64,000 nucleotides of DNA from Allolucifera butyrica (GTDB lineage: Bacteria; Bacillota; Negativicutes; Sporomusales; UPPP01), in the NCBI RefSeq assembly GCF_900476375.1, contig NZ_UPPP01000069.1:22451-86450 (forward strand), read 5' to 3'. Under the pieces are notes generated by a model, which was not told the DNA's origin, ran no database searches, and saw nothing but the letters and a program-made list of their open reading frames with translations. A program made the position numbers and the translations under genes. Positions 8,338 through 17,306 of the stretch are shown piece by piece (positions within the stretch are counted from its first letter, which is position 1; every line of letters begins with the position of its first letter).

Positions 8338-9909
8338 GTGTTGAAGAAAAAGAATATTGCCTGGATGCTGGTACTGATGTTTGTGGCCGGCATTGCCCTG
8401 GCTGGCTGTGGCGGCAACAGCGCCAAAACGGCCAACGGCGGAAAAGTGCTGGTGTTTGCCCAGGGTTCCGACCCGCGCGGATTGGATCCTGCCTATGTGG
8501 ATGACGGGGAATCCGCCAAAATAATGAACCAGATTTATGAAGGATTGGTACGGTATAAACCCGGCAGTACGGAGATTGAACCACTGCTGGCAACCGAATG
8601 GAGCGTCAGCCCCGACGGGAAAGAGTGGACGTTCAAATTGCGCAAGAATGTTAAATTCCAGGACGGAACTCCGTTTAATGCGCAAGCGGTCAAGTTCAGT
8701 ATTGACCGTCAGTTGCCGCCTCAGCGCAAGGATGATATGCCGTATGCCGCCTTTGTTTATGACGGTGTGAAAAAAGTCGAAGTTGTAGACGATTATACGG
8801 TGAAAATTATTATGGAAAAACCCAATGCCGCATTCCTGGCTAACATGGCCATGGCTTTGGCGGCGCCGATCGTCAGCCCGGCGGCGGTCAAGAAATACGG
8901 GGATAAGTTTGTTGAACATCCGGTGGGCACCGGTCCGTATAAATTTGTAAAATGGGACAAAGGGCAACAGATTGAATTAACGGCATTTGACGGCTATTGG
9001 GGTGAAAAACCAAAAGTCGGCAAGGTAGTATATAAGTTCGTGAAGGAAAATTCCGTCCGCGCTTCAGAGCTGATGACCGGCTCGGTGGACATCATGGACG
9101 GCGTGGATGCCAATGACGTTAAGACACTCGAAAGCAAAGGCATAAAGATGATCAAATCACCGGGTATGAACATTAACTATATGGGTTTCTTTACCTACAA
9201 GAAACCGTTTAACAATCTGCTGCTGCGTAAAGCTATCAGTATGGCCATCAACCGTCAGAACCTGGTCGATTATTTGTATCAGGGCAATGCAACGGTTGCT
9301 GCCAATGGTATGCTGCCTGATTTTATTCCCGGTTATGCCAAAGATATAAAAACCTATGATTACAATCCGGAAGAGGCCAAAAAACTGCTGGCCGAAGCCG
9401 GTTATCCGAACGGTTTTGAATTTACAGCCATTACCTATTCGAATCCGCGGCCCTATAATCCGGTTAACGGGGAAAAACTGGCCGCCGCCATTCAGGCCGA
9501 ATTGGCTAAAATCGGCGTAAAAATGAACATCAAATCCTACCCGTGGAAAGAGTATAAACAAGTGCTGTTCGACGGCGAAGGCGACGCCTATTTCTACGGC
9601 TGGATCGGAGATAACGGCGACGCCGACAACTTCCTGATGCTGCTGGATTCCAAAGAGATTAAAGACTCGCTCAATTCTTCAAAATACGCTAACCCCAAGT
9701 ATGATGCATTGCTGGAAGAAGGACGCACCACCCTTGATCCGGCAAAACGGGTTACTATTTACCATGAGGCGCAGAAACTTATAGCGGAAGACGCTCCCTG
9801 GGTGTTTATCAGCCATAGCGTGGATATGGCGGCGGCCCGGCCTAATATTAAAGGGTTTGCCCTGCATCCGACCGGAATTCACTGGCTTGATGTCGTTAGC
9901 AAGGAATAA
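8338..9909 (+). CDS. Peptide/nickel-type ABC transporter substrate-binding lipoprotein (SBP family 5)
   Basis: Captures oligopeptides or a similar ligand outside the cytoplasmic membrane for the permease encoded downstream. The 523-residue protein has a signal peptide and lipobox ALAGC (Cys near 23), then the family 5 fold with FAQGSDPRGLDPAYVDDGES, the signature region TFKLRKNVKFQDGTPFNAQAV and the late DAYFYGWIGDNGDADN segment. An AGGAGG site precedes both GTG 8338 and TTG 8341; TTG has slightly better spacing. It heads a five-gene operon, separated from the permease genes by a hairpin that would let it be made in excess. Ligand specificity (dipeptide, glutathione, other) cannot be read from the sequence. 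Confidence 0.9.
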   Translation: MLKKKNIAWMLVLMFVAGIALAGCGGNSAKTANGGKVLVFAQGSDPRGLDPAYVDDGESAKIMNQIYEGLVRYKPGSTEIEPLLATEWSVSPDGKEWTFKLRKNVKFQDGTPFNAQAVKFSIDRQLPPQRKDDMPYAAFVYDGVKKVEVVDDYTVKIIMEKPNAAFLANMAMALAAPIVSPAAVKKYGDKFVEHPVGTGPYKFVKWDKGQQIELTAFDGYWGEKPKVGKVVYKFVKENSVRASELMTGSVDIMDGVDANDVKTLESKGIKMIKSPGMNINYMGFFTYKKPFNNLLLRKAISMAINRQNLVDYLYQGNATVAANGMLPDFIPGYAKDIKTYDYNPEEAKKLLAEAGYPNGFEFTAITYSNPRPYNPVNGEKLAAAIQAELAKIGVKMNIKSYPWKEYKQVLFDGEGDAYFYGWIGDNGDADNFLMLLDSKEIKDSLNSSKYANPKYDALLEEGRTTLDPAKRVTIYHEAQKLIAEDAPWVFISHSVDMAAARPNIKGFALHPTGIHWLDVVSKE

Positions 9910-9948
9910 CTCCGGTACGCCTCAAAGGCGAGGTTAAATAAAGTTGGG

Positions 9949-9981
9949 AGAAGGTGGTTTCTCAAGAAATCACCTTCTTTT
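9949..9981 (+). terminator. Partial terminator/processing hairpin between binding protein and permease genes
   Basis: AGAAGGTGGTTTC pairs with GAAATCACCTTCT around a four-base loop, followed by a short T-run. Such a hairpin inside an ABC operon usually raises binding-protein mRNA relative to the permease part by attenuation or 3' protection. Confidence 0.7.
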
Positions 9982-10040
9982 CACGCTACTTTAGGAATGC
10001 CGTGATGTAGCTGGAATCAGACAAAAAAAGGAGGATTGTT

Positions 10041-11045
10041 GTGGCAAATTATATTGTTCGCCGATTGCTTCTATTAATTCCCATTCTCTTTGGCGTTTCA
10101 CTGGCAACGTTTGTCGTTATGCACGCGTTTACTACCGACCCGACAGAGATTATCCTCGGCCAGCATGCGACAGCCGAGCGGGTAGCGGCTCTCCGCGAAG
10201 AGATGGGCTTAAATAAACCCATTTACGTTCAATTTTGGGACTACCTTTCTCATGCGGTCAAGGGAGACTTAGGCAGATCGGTCATTACGAAAACTTCGAT
10301 TTCGGAAGAACTGATGAAACGGTTTCCCGCTACGGTGGAATTATCCTTGGCGGCTATGATTATTGCTTCTGTATTTGGGATTTTTGCCGGCGTTATTTCG
10401 GCGGTAAAACAAAATACCATTTGGGATTATGGCACCATGGCGGGTGCCCTGTTGGGAGTTAGTATGCCCATATTCTGGCTGGGATTAATGTTGATTATTC
10501 TATTTTCAGTAACATTGGGCTGGCTGCCGGTTGCCGGCCGGATTGGCATCGGTATGGAACCGACCGATATAACCGGATTTTATTTGGTGGATTCATTAAT
10601 AACCGGCAATATGGCCAGTTTCTGGGATGCTTTAAAACATCTTATATTGCCTGCCGTTGCTCTGGGCGCTTATTCCATGGCCATTATTGCCAGAATGACC
10701 CGGGCCGCCATGCTGGAGACCATCCGGCAGGACTATATCCGCACAGCCCGGGCCAAAGGACTAAAGGAAAACGTAGTTATTTTTAAACATGCGCTCCGGA
10801 ATGCACTGATTCCCATTGTCACCGTTATCGGACTGCAATTGGGACAATTGATGGCCGGAGCGGTGCTTACGGAGACAGTTTTTTCCTGGCCAGGCATTGG
10901 CTCCTACGTGGTGGACGGCATTATGGCGTCCGACTATCCCAGGGTACAGGGGACGGTCCTACTAATTGGCACGGTTTATGTGCTGGCCAACTTGGTGGTT
11001 GATGTCTTATACAGTTATCTGGATCCCCGGATTCAACATTCATAG
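10041..11045 (+). CDS. dppB: Peptide ABC transporter permease, DppB type
   Basis: First membrane subunit of a peptide-type importer. The 334-residue protein has the DppB/OppB N-terminus (YIVRRLLLLIPILFGVSL), six predicted membrane helices and the EAA loop RAAMLETIRQDYIRTARAKG, which contacts the ATPase. GTG 10041 follows AGGAGG. It is followed at 13 bases by the second permease gene. Confidence 0.92.
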   Translation: MANYIVRRLLLLIPILFGVSLATFVVMHAFTTDPTEIILGQHATAERVAALREEMGLNKPIYVQFWDYLSHAVKGDLGRSVITKTSISEELMKRFPATVELSLAAMIIASVFGIFAGVISAVKQNTIWDYGTMAGALLGVSMPIFWLGLMLIILFSVTLGWLPVAGRIGIGMEPTDITGFYLVDSLITGNMASFWDALKHLILPAVALGAYSMAIIARMTRAAMLETIRQDYIRTARAKGLKENVVIFKHALRNALIPIVTVIGLQLGQLMAGAVLTETVFSWPGIGSYVVDGIMASDYPRVQGTVLLIGTVYVLANLVVDVLYSYLDPRIQHS

Positions 11046-11058
11046 GGCGGGTGATATC

Positions 11059-11946
11059 ATGGAAGCGAATTTAAAGGTAGTGAATGCACCAGTAAACACT
11101 GTGCATCGGCATAAACAACTGAAAGATTTTGTTGCCCGTTTTTCAAAATCCGGTTCGGCCATGATTGGCTTAATAATGCTGGTAATTCTGGTATTGTGCG
11201 CTGTTTTGGCACCGGTTCTGGCTCCGTATAATCCCTATAACAGTGATTTGCCGCATGCGCTTCAGGCTCCCGGTGCTGCCCATATAATGGGTACGGATGA
11301 ACTGGGACGGGATATTTTTTCCCGCATTCTCTACGGCGCCCGCATTTCTCTGATGGTTGGCGTGGAAGCCGTGGCGCTGGCCCTTTTATGCGGGGTGGTC
11401 CTGGGAGCAGTGGCCGGATATTATGGCGGAAAAATTGATACCGTTATTATGGGATTTATGGATATTATGATGTCTTTTCCCGATATCTTGCTGGCCATTG
11501 CGTTTATGACCGTACTGGGCCGTGGGGTGGATAAGGCGGTTATTGCCATCGGAATTGTCTCTATCCCCCAGTATGCCCGGATTGTGAGGGGCAGTGTTTT
11601 GTCCGTAAAGGAAAATGTCTATATTATGGCGGCCAAGGCCATCGGCAATAGTGACCGCCGATTGATATTCAAGCACATTTTACCGAATGTGCTGGCGCCG
11701 ATTATTGTACGGGCGACAATCGGGGTGTCGATGGCGATACTGGATGCGGCCGCATTGGGCTTTCTTGGTTTGGGAGTTCAGCCGCCGACAGCCGAATGGG
11801 GAACTATGCTGGGATCCGGACGTCAGACTATTTTCAGTGCTCCCCATGTGGTAACCTTTCCGGGAATTGCCATCACGTTGACGGTTATGGCCTTTAACCT
11901 GCTGGGCGACGGGCTGCGGGATGTGCTTGACCCGCGATTGAAATAG
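11059..11946 (+). CDS. dppC: Peptide ABC transporter permease, DppC type
   Basis: Second membrane subunit, 295 residues, with the N-terminal OppC_N region (FSKSGSAMIGLIMLVI), the GTDELGRDIFSRILYGARIS signature and the EAA loop (REN-VYIMAAKAIGNSD). The open frame extends upstream into dppB, but ATG 11059 sits after GGGCGGGTG at good spacing and gives the normal family N-terminus, so it is preferred. Confidence 0.92.
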   Translation: MEANLKVVNAPVNTVHRHKQLKDFVARFSKSGSAMIGLIMLVILVLCAVLAPVLAPYNPYNSDLPHALQAPGAAHIMGTDELGRDIFSRILYGARISLMVGVEAVALALLCGVVLGAVAGYYGGKIDTVIMGFMDIMMSFPDILLAIAFMTVLGRGVDKAVIAIGIVSIPQYARIVRGSVLSVKENVYIMAAKAIGNSDRRLIFKHILPNVLAPIIVRATIGVSMAILDAAALGFLGLGVQPPTAEWGTMLGSGRQTIFSAPHVVTFPGIAITLTVMAFNLLGDGLRDVLDPRLK

Positions 11947-11959
11947 GAGGTGCAGCCTA

Positions 11960-12952
11960 ATGACGCAGAAACCATTATTGGAAATAAAAAATTTGCAAAC
12001 CCACTTCCATGTGGGCAAACGGATTGTAAAAGCGGTGGATGGAGTGAATATTTCTGTTCAGCCCGGTGAGACGCTGGCGGTTGTGGGAGAGTCGGGCTGC
12101 GGAAAAAGTGTGACGGCGATGTCAGTGATGCGGCTGGTACCAGAGCCGCCGGCACATATCCGGGGTCAAATTTTATTTGAAGGACGGGATATTCTGCAAT
12201 TGCCGGTCCAGGAAGTGCAGAATATCCGGGGAAAAGAAATTTCCATGATTTTTCAGGAACCTATGACTTCGCTAAACCCGGCCTATACCGTCGGGGAGCA
12301 AATTGCCGAAGTCGTCCGGGTCCATAATTCTGCAGCGCGCAAGGATAAAAAAGCCGCCTGGGCGCGGGCGGTGGAAATGCTGGAGCTGGTCGGTATTCCG
12401 GCGGCAGCGCAGCGGGCCAAGGATTATCCGCATCAAATGAGCGGTGGTATGCGGCAGCGGGTCATGATCGCTATGGCTTTAGCCTGCAATCCCAAGCTGT
12501 TATTGGCTGATGAGCCGACTACGGCGCTGGATGTTACCATTCAGGCCCAAATTTTGGACCTTATACGTAAACTGGCTCAGGAATTGAACACGGCTCTGGT
12601 TCTTATTACCCATGACCTGGGAGTTGTGGCCGAAATGGCCCAAAACATGGTTGTCATGTATGCCGGGCGGGTTGTGGAGCAGGGAACGGTTGCCGATGTC
12701 TTTGCCCATCCTTGTCATCCGTATACGGCAGGGTTGATGGATTCGATTCCCAAATTAGACGGACAGAAAAAGCAAAAGCTGCATACTATTGAGGGAGCAG
12801 TGCCTGATTTAAGTCAGTTGCCGCCCGGCTGCAGCTTTGTCGACCGTTGTGAATGCGTCAGGGAAAAATGCCGCCAGGAAAGGCCAGAGTTAAGGGCCTT
12901 GCCGGACAGGCAGGTTGCCTGCCATTATCCGCTGGAAGGGGTGGAAGCATGA
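11960..12952 (+). CDS. dppD: Peptide ABC transporter ATP-binding protein, DppD type
   Basis: One of two ATPase subunits. The 330-residue protein has Walker A GESGCGKS, signature MSGGMRQRV, Walker [15 protein letters not shown] and the C-terminal oligopeptide-transporter extension with the [14 protein letters not shown] cysteine cluster that in this family can bind an iron-sulfur cluster. AGGAGG precedes ATG 11960. Its stop overlaps the next start (ATGA). Confidence 0.93.
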   Translation: MTQKPLLEIKNLQTHFHVGKRIVKAVDGVNISVQPGETLAVVGESGCGKSVTAMSVMRLVPEPPAHIRGQILFEGRDILQLPVQEVQNIRGKEISMIFQEPMTSLNPAYTVGEQIAEVVRVHNSAARKDKKAAWARAVEMLELVGIPAAAQRAKDYPHQMSGGMRQRVMIAMALACNPKLLLADEPTTALDVTIQAQILDLIRKLAQELNTALVLITHDLGVVAEMAQNMVVMYAGRVVEQGTVADVFAHPCHPYTAGLMDSIPKLDGQKKQKLHTIEGAVPDLSQLPPGCSFVDRCECVREKCRQERPELRALPDRQVACHYPLEGVEA

Positions 12953-13917
12953 GTGAGGAAATGCTGTTGACCGTGAGAAATCTGCGTAAGTATTTTCCCA
13001 TCCGCGGCGGACTGCTGGGGCGCCCGGTTGGCAGTGTGAAGGCGGTAGACGGGGTCTCCTTTGAGATTGAGAAGGGAGAGACCCTGGGGCTTGTGGGCGA
13101 GTCAGGCTGCGGCAAGTCTACGACGGGAATGCTGATTTTACGATTACTGGAGGCGACGGAGGGGGAAATCTGGTTTGAAGGCCGGGATGTAACCAAGTTT
13201 AAGCGTAAAGAGTTGCGTCAATTTCGCCGGCATGCCCAGATTATCTTTCAAGACCCCTATGCTTCCCTCAATCCCCGTATGGCCGTAGGCGATATTATTG
13301 CCGAACCGATGATGCTGCACAATCTGGCTGTTGGTGCCGAACGGACCAAGCTGGTTGAAAAACTGATGCGGCTGGTTGGGTTAAGCCCCCATTACGCCGA
13401 CCGCTATCCCCATGAATTTTCCGGCGGGCAACGGCAGCGTATCGGGATTGCCAGAGCGCTGGCCGTACAGCCTAAGTTGGTTGTGTGTGACGAACCGGTG
13501 TCGGCCCTTGATGTGTCGATTCAATCCCAGATTCTCAACTTACTGGTGGAATTGCAGCGGGAGCTGGGTTTGACCTATCTGTTTATTGCCCACGGCCTGA
13601 ATGTGGTGAAGCATATATCCGACCGCATCGGGGTCATGTATCTGGGTAAGATGGTCGAATTGGCCAACGGAGAGGAACTGATTACCCAGCCGCTTCATCC
13701 TTATACCAAAACGCTTTTGTCCGCCATTCCCGTGCCGCAGCCGGGGGCAAAAAAAAGCCGTATCCTTTTAGAAGGGGATGTGCCTAGTCCGGCCAATCCG
13801 CCCAAGGGATGCCGCTTTCATACCCGCTGCCCGGAGTGCATGCCCGTTTGCGCCGAGGAAGAACCGGAATTCCGTAAGGTTGGTTCCCGCCATATTGCCT
13901 GTCATCTAATACAGTAA
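12949..13917 (+). CDS. dppF: Peptide ABC transporter ATP-binding protein, DppF type
   Basis: Second ATPase subunit, 322 residues from ATG 12949, which overlaps the dppD stop by four bases (ATGA). Walker [11 protein letters not shown]-loop [13 protein letters not shown], signature [15 protein letters not shown] and Walker [14 protein letters not shown] are intact. The H-loop region reads [10 protein letters not shown], with Gly where most relatives have Asp, while the switch His is kept. The C-terminal RFHTRCP/CMPVC cysteine motif is typical. It ends the operon; a promoter and PyrR attenuator follow at once. Confidence 0.92.
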   Translation: MSEEMLLTVRNLRKYFPIRGGLLGRPVGSVKAVDGVSFEIEKGETLGLVGESGCGKSTTGMLILRLLEATEGEIWFEGRDVTKFKRKELRQFRRHAQIIFQDPYASLNPRMAVGDIIAEPMMLHNLAVGAERTKLVEKLMRLVGLSPHYADRYPHEFSGGQRQRIGIARALAVQPKLVVCDEPVSALDVSIQSQILNLLVELQRELGLTYLFIAHGLNVVKHISDRIGVMYLGKMVELANGEELITQPLHPYTKTLLSAIPVPQPGAKKSRILLEGDVPSPANPPKGCRFHTRCPECMPVCAEEEPEFRKVGSRHIACHLIQ

Positions 13918-13945
13918 AAACTTGTCACGAAATCAGGAATTTTGC

Positions 13946-13974
13946 TTGCAACGGAATAGTACCCATGTTACAAT
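13946..13974 (+). promoter_or_regulatory. SigmaA-type promoter of uraA
   Basis: TTGCAA (13946-13951) and TACAAT (13969-13974) with a 17-bp spacer, just upstream of the attenuator leader. Confidence 0.6.
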
Positions 13975-13984
13975 AAGACAAAAG

Positions 13985-14085
13985 CCTTTAAGGCGGTCCA
14001 GAGAGGCCGGCAAGGTGCATAGTACGTGGTGTATGTACGTCCTTATGCCCTTAACCTCTTGTCCTTTTAGGCAAGAGGTTTTATT
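13985..14085 (+). promoter_or_regulatory. PyrR-dependent attenuator leader
   Basis: The leader holds the conserved PyrR binding loop (GGTCCAGAGAGGCCGGCAAGG is split here as GGTCCAGAGAGG at 13995-14006 plus GCAAGG at 14010-14015), then a pairing region (GTGCATAGTAC...GTAC...TTATGC), then an intrinsic terminator AACCTCTTG (14053-14061)/CAAGAGGTT (14072-14080) with T-rich tail. In Bacillus-type control, PyrR with UMP binds the loop and favours the terminator, lowering expression of the downstream uracil permease when pyrimidines are plentiful. Confidence 0.85.
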
Positions 14086-14115
14086 ATGCACAAAGGCAAA
14101 TAAGGAGGAATATTG

Positions 14116-15414
14116 GTGAGCAGACGAATCATTCGAGTCGACGAAAGGCTGCCCTTGGCGCAAACGTTTCCCCTCAGTTTGCAACACTTATTTGCAATGT
14201 TTGGTTCGACCGTATTGGTGCCGATTTTATTCAAGATTAACCCGGCTACCGTTCTTTTTTTCAACGGCATCGGAACCCTGTTTTACATATGGTTCTGTAA
14301 AGGAAAAATTCCGGCTTACTTAGGATCGAGCTTCGCGTTTATTTCGCCGGTGCTGACTATCCTTCCCCTATATGGCTATGAAGCGGCGCTGGGTGGTTTC
14401 ATTGCCAACGGTATTATCTTTCTGCTGGCGTCCTTACTGGTAAAAAAGGCAGGTACAAAATGGATTGATATCATTTTTCCACCGGCGGCTATGGGCGCCA
14501 TTGTGGCCATTATCGGTCTGGAACTGGCACCGGTAGCGGCAGGAATGGCCGGTATGACCGCTAAAACGATTGATGTGCATGTTGTTACCGTATCCTTGTT
14601 CACCCTTGTGGTAACGATTCTGGGTTCGGTTGTTTTCCGCGGTTTTCTCTCGGTTATTCCGGTACTGGTGGGAGTCGTGGCCGGGTATGTTTTATCGCTG
14701 GCTATGGGCATGGTCGATTTGTCCATGGTGGCCAAAGCCCCCTGGTTTGCCTTACCGACTTTTTATAGGCCTGTGCTGAATTGGAATGCGATTGCGATCA
14801 TTGTTCCGGCGTCGCTGGTAGTCATCGCCGAGCATGTAGGACATCTTATCGTTACAGCCAATATTGTCGGCCGTGACCTGGTGGAAGACCCCGGCCTGCA
14901 CCGCTCCCTGTTTGCCGACGGCATATCCAATACCCTTTCCGGTTTCTTCGGTTCTACGCCGAATACTACTTATGGGGAAAACATCGGCGTCATGGCGATT
15001 ACGAAAGTATATAGCACCTGGGTTATCGGCGGAGCAGCCGTGATTGCAGTTATCCTTTCATTCGTAGGAAAGATGGCGGCCCTCATTCAGAGTATTCCGG
15101 TCCCGGTTATGGGCGGGGTCTGCATTCTTCTCTTCGGCGTCATTGCCGCTTCGGGTATCCGGATGTTGGTAGAGAGCAAGGTTGATTACAGCAAATCCAG
15201 AAATATGATCCTTACGGCGGCCGTGCTGGTTCTGGGCCTTAGCGGCGTGGAAGTGACGCTGGGATCGATCAGCCTAAAAGGAATGTCGCTGGCCACCGTC
15301 ATCGCGATCATTATCAGTGTAACGTTTAAGATTCTGGATCTGTGCAAACTGACGAATGATGAAGCCGCTGAAACAGCCGAAGAGGAAGCGGAACCCGGTT
15401 TTTCCGGCCGTTGA
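14116..15414 (+). CDS. uraA: Uracil permease (UraA/PyrP, NCS2 family)
   Basis: Proton-coupled uracil importer in the cytoplasmic membrane. The 432-residue protein has the UraA N-terminus (LPLAQTFPLSLQHLFAMFG), twelve to fourteen hydrophobic segments and the NCS2 motif NTTYGENIGVMAITKVYS. Its PyrR attenuator independently supports a pyrimidine substrate. An AGGAGG site at 14103-14108 fits GTG 14116 better than the in-frame TTG at 14113. The acidic C-terminal tail (AAETAEEEAEPG) is unremarkable. Confidence 0.93.
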   Translation: MSRRIIRVDERLPLAQTFPLSLQHLFAMFGSTVLVPILFKINPATVLFFNGIGTLFYIWFCKGKIPAYLGSSFAFISPVLTILPLYGYEAALGGFIANGIIFLLASLLVKKAGTKWIDIIFPPAAMGAIVAIIGLELAPVAAGMAGMTAKTIDVHVVTVSLFTLVVTILGSVVFRGFLSVIPVLVGVVAGYVLSLAMGMVDLSMVAKAPWFALPTFYRPVLNWNAIAIIVPASLVVIAEHVGHLIVTANIVGRDLVEDPGLHRSLFADGISNTLSGFFGSTPNTTYGENIGVMAITKVYSTWVIGGAAVIAVILSFVGKMAALIQSIPVPVMGGVCILLFGVIAASGIRMLVESKVDYSKSRNMILTAAVLVLGLSGVEVTLGSISLKGMSLATVIAIIISVTFKILDLCKLTNDEAAETAEEEAEPGFSGR

Positions 15415-15450
15415 ATGCGAGAACTGCGAAAAGTGGGTTAGAATAAGAAA

Positions 15451-15520
15451 TCCCGGACGCATTGTCCGGGAAGTCAAAATGTTCAATGGGGAACAGGCGC
15501 TTTGAGCCTGTTCCTTTTTT
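15451..15520 (+). terminator. Terminator region after uraA
   Basis: Two hairpins follow the stop: TCCCGGAC/GTCCGGGA (15451-15471) and GGAACAGGC/GCCTGTTCC (15490-15514) followed by T6. The second is a strong intrinsic terminator. Confidence 0.85.
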
Positions 15521-15527
15521 ATGTTTG

Positions 15528-15602
15528 TTAGAAGCACGAGCTTTCCCGCGCTTTGGACCTTGCGCCATGAGCTGAAAGATCGCGTCAACGGTCTTTCTTA
15601 TA
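15528..15602 (-). repeat. E1 repeat fragment with hairpin downstream of ppx
   Basis: Contains TTGCGCCATGAGCTGAAAGATCG... ending in GGTCTTTCTTA; the GAAAGATCG/CGGTCTTTC stem (15574-15597) abuts the ppx stop codon. It matches the tail of E1 at 21.0 and 61.7 kb and may terminate ppx. Confidence 0.5.
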
Positions 15603-17120
15603 TCAGGGAATTTCAATCTTTAATTCTTGTCCGAATTCTTTTTTAAACCACCTGCTATGTTTTTCCGCTGCCTGTTTTTCGATGACCGGAATTGTATTCG
15701 GCAGTAACCCCAGGTAAGCCTTACCATCCTTCAAGCCGGCGTCCAGACGCTCAATCAGACCGGCTTGGGTAGTGTCCAGGCTTTCCGCCAGCGCTAATAA
15801 TAAGGCCATTTTCCGGGCTTTTTGCCAGTCCGCTTCATCCAGAAATTCGCTGTAGATTTTATTGCGAACATATTTGGCGGACTGTCCATGATGCCAGCCG
15901 GCTACAACGGCCAGCAGCATTTGTTCCCGATGAGTCAGGCCGAACAAACGGGCATTCTCGATTAAATAGGCGCTGTGACGGGGATGGTCGTAATAATTAA
16001 TCGTAATACCGATATCATGCAGTAATGAGACAATTTGCAGCAAAGTCCGGTCCCGCGGGCCCATTTTATGCAATTCCTGCCAGCCGTCAAACATAGCTGT
16101 TGTTAAGAGCGCCACATGCTCGGCGTGGAGGCTGTTGCCGTTATAGAACAACAGAATGTTATGCGCGCTATGGGTTAGAATATCATCAATCACGACATCT
16201 TGCTGTTCCTGATTCCGGTATTGTTCCAGGAATAAGCCTTCCCGGATGCCGCAGCCGCTGATAATCAGGTTTGGACTGCGGGTTGCATCAAACAGGCACT
16301 TTACAATCGTTGTGCCGGCTACGATGAGGTCGGCGCGTTCACTGCTGAGACCAGGAATTTTTCCCCGTTGGTTCACGGAAGTCCGTACAATAGATTTCCA
16401 CAAGTCCTCCAGTGAATAGACGCCCAACCGGTAGTTATGAAGTTTGGGAAAAGGATAGTTTTTACGGCGCTGATCCATTTTTGCAATATTACGTGCCGTT
16501 CCGCCAATGCCGATAATTGGCAAGCCGATGTCCTTCAGCCAGGGATACGCGTCGAGTTTCTGATTGATGAAAATTTTTAACTCCGTCAATTGATTTTCAC
16601 TGACTTTGTCCTGGGTGCTGAACTTCTCGGTCAGATTAACGGCGCCAAAGGGAAGACTTACACTTTGTTCAATTCGCCGGTTGCGGATCAGGGTCAGTTC
16701 CGTGCTGCCGCCACCTAGGTCAAATAACAGGGCATCGTTGATGTCAACCGAGTTGATCACGCCGATAAAGCCAAGTTTTGCCTCTTCTTCGCCACTGACA
16801 ATCCGGAGTGGAATGCCAGTTTGCTCCAAAGCCAGCTTAACAAATTCTTGACCGTTCGTAGCATTGCGGACGGCGGCAGTGGCAACGGCGAGCACTTTGT
16901 CAACTTTTAACAGGGAACACATATGGGAAAATGTTTTAAGCGCTGAAATCGCCCGGCTGATTGCTTCCGGACGAAGCGTATTTTCACCGGTGGTGCCTTC
17001 GCTGAGACGGACTCCCTCCTTCTGATGGTATATCAAATTATACGCACCGTTTTCGTAGATGTGCATGACTATGAGACGCGCTGAGTTGGATCCAAGGTCA
17101 ATAATGGCTATTCGTTGCAC
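15603..17120 (-). CDS. ppx: Exopolyphosphatase / pppGpp phosphatase (Ppx/GppA family)
   Basis: Hydrolyses inorganic polyphosphate from the end, or pppGpp. The 505-residue protein has the actin-like Ppx/GppA domain with DLGSNSARLIV (residues 7-17), the catalytic-glutamate region GEEEAKLGF and phosphate loop FDLGGGSTELTLI, then a C-terminal HD-type domain (LLHDIGITINYYDH, WHHG, ALAESLDTT). All active-site motifs look intact. It is transcribed away from a ppx-like paralogue plus ppk, so synthesis and breakdown of polyphosphate sit back to back. Confidence 0.9.
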   Translation of the reverse strand: MQRIAIIDLGSNSARLIVMHIYENGAYNLIYHQKEGVRLSEGTTGENTLRPEAISRAISALKTFSHMCSLLKVDKVLAVATAAVRNATNGQEFVKLALEQTGIPLRIVSGEEEAKLGFIGVINSVDINDALLFDLGGGSTELTLIRNRRIEQSVSLPFGAVNLTEKFSTQDKVSENQLTELKIFINQKLDAYPWLKDIGLPIIGIGGTARNIAKMDQRRKNYPFPKLHNYRLGVYSLEDLWKSIVRTSVNQRGKIPGLSSERADLIVAGTTIVKCLFDATRSPNLIISGCGIREGLFLEQYRNQEQQDVVIDDILTHSAHNILLFYNGNSLHAEHVALLTTAMFDGWQELHKMGPRDRTLLQIVSLLHDIGITINYYDHPRHSAYLIENARLFGLTHREQMLLAVVAGWHHGQSAKYVRNKIYSEFLDEADWQKARKMALLLALAESLDTTQAGLIERLDAGLKDGKAYLGLLPNTIPVIEKQAAEKHSRWFKKEFGQELKIEIP

Positions 17121-17225
17121 TATATACTCAACCCCTTACCCGGAACATTAATATTATCTTTATTCTAATTTGGCATCCAGACGCAAAATCCTTGCGCGGA
17201 TGGAGAAAAAAATATAGGCGGAATT

Positions 17226-17242
17226 TTAACACAATTTTTACA
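17226..17242 (+). promoter_or_regulatory. Possible PhoP box in the ppx / ppx2-ppk divergent region
   Basis: TTAACA (17226-17231) and TTTACA (17237-17242) are direct repeats at 11-bp periodicity with a 5-bp gap, the layout of Bacillus PhoP half-sites. Only two half-sites are seen where three or four are usual, in AT-rich DNA, so this is suggestive only. It would tie polyphosphate genes to phosphate starvation. Confidence 0.35.
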
Positions 17243-17306
17243 TATCCGGAAAGGTATTTGTAAGAATCATCAATAATAATCTATAAAGGAGGAGGAATCA
17301 AATCAA

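Noticed and set aside
8284..9561. Long minus-strand frames opposite the peptide-binding protein gene
   Set aside because: They are antisense shadows of a strongly supported plus-strand gene and have no motifs.
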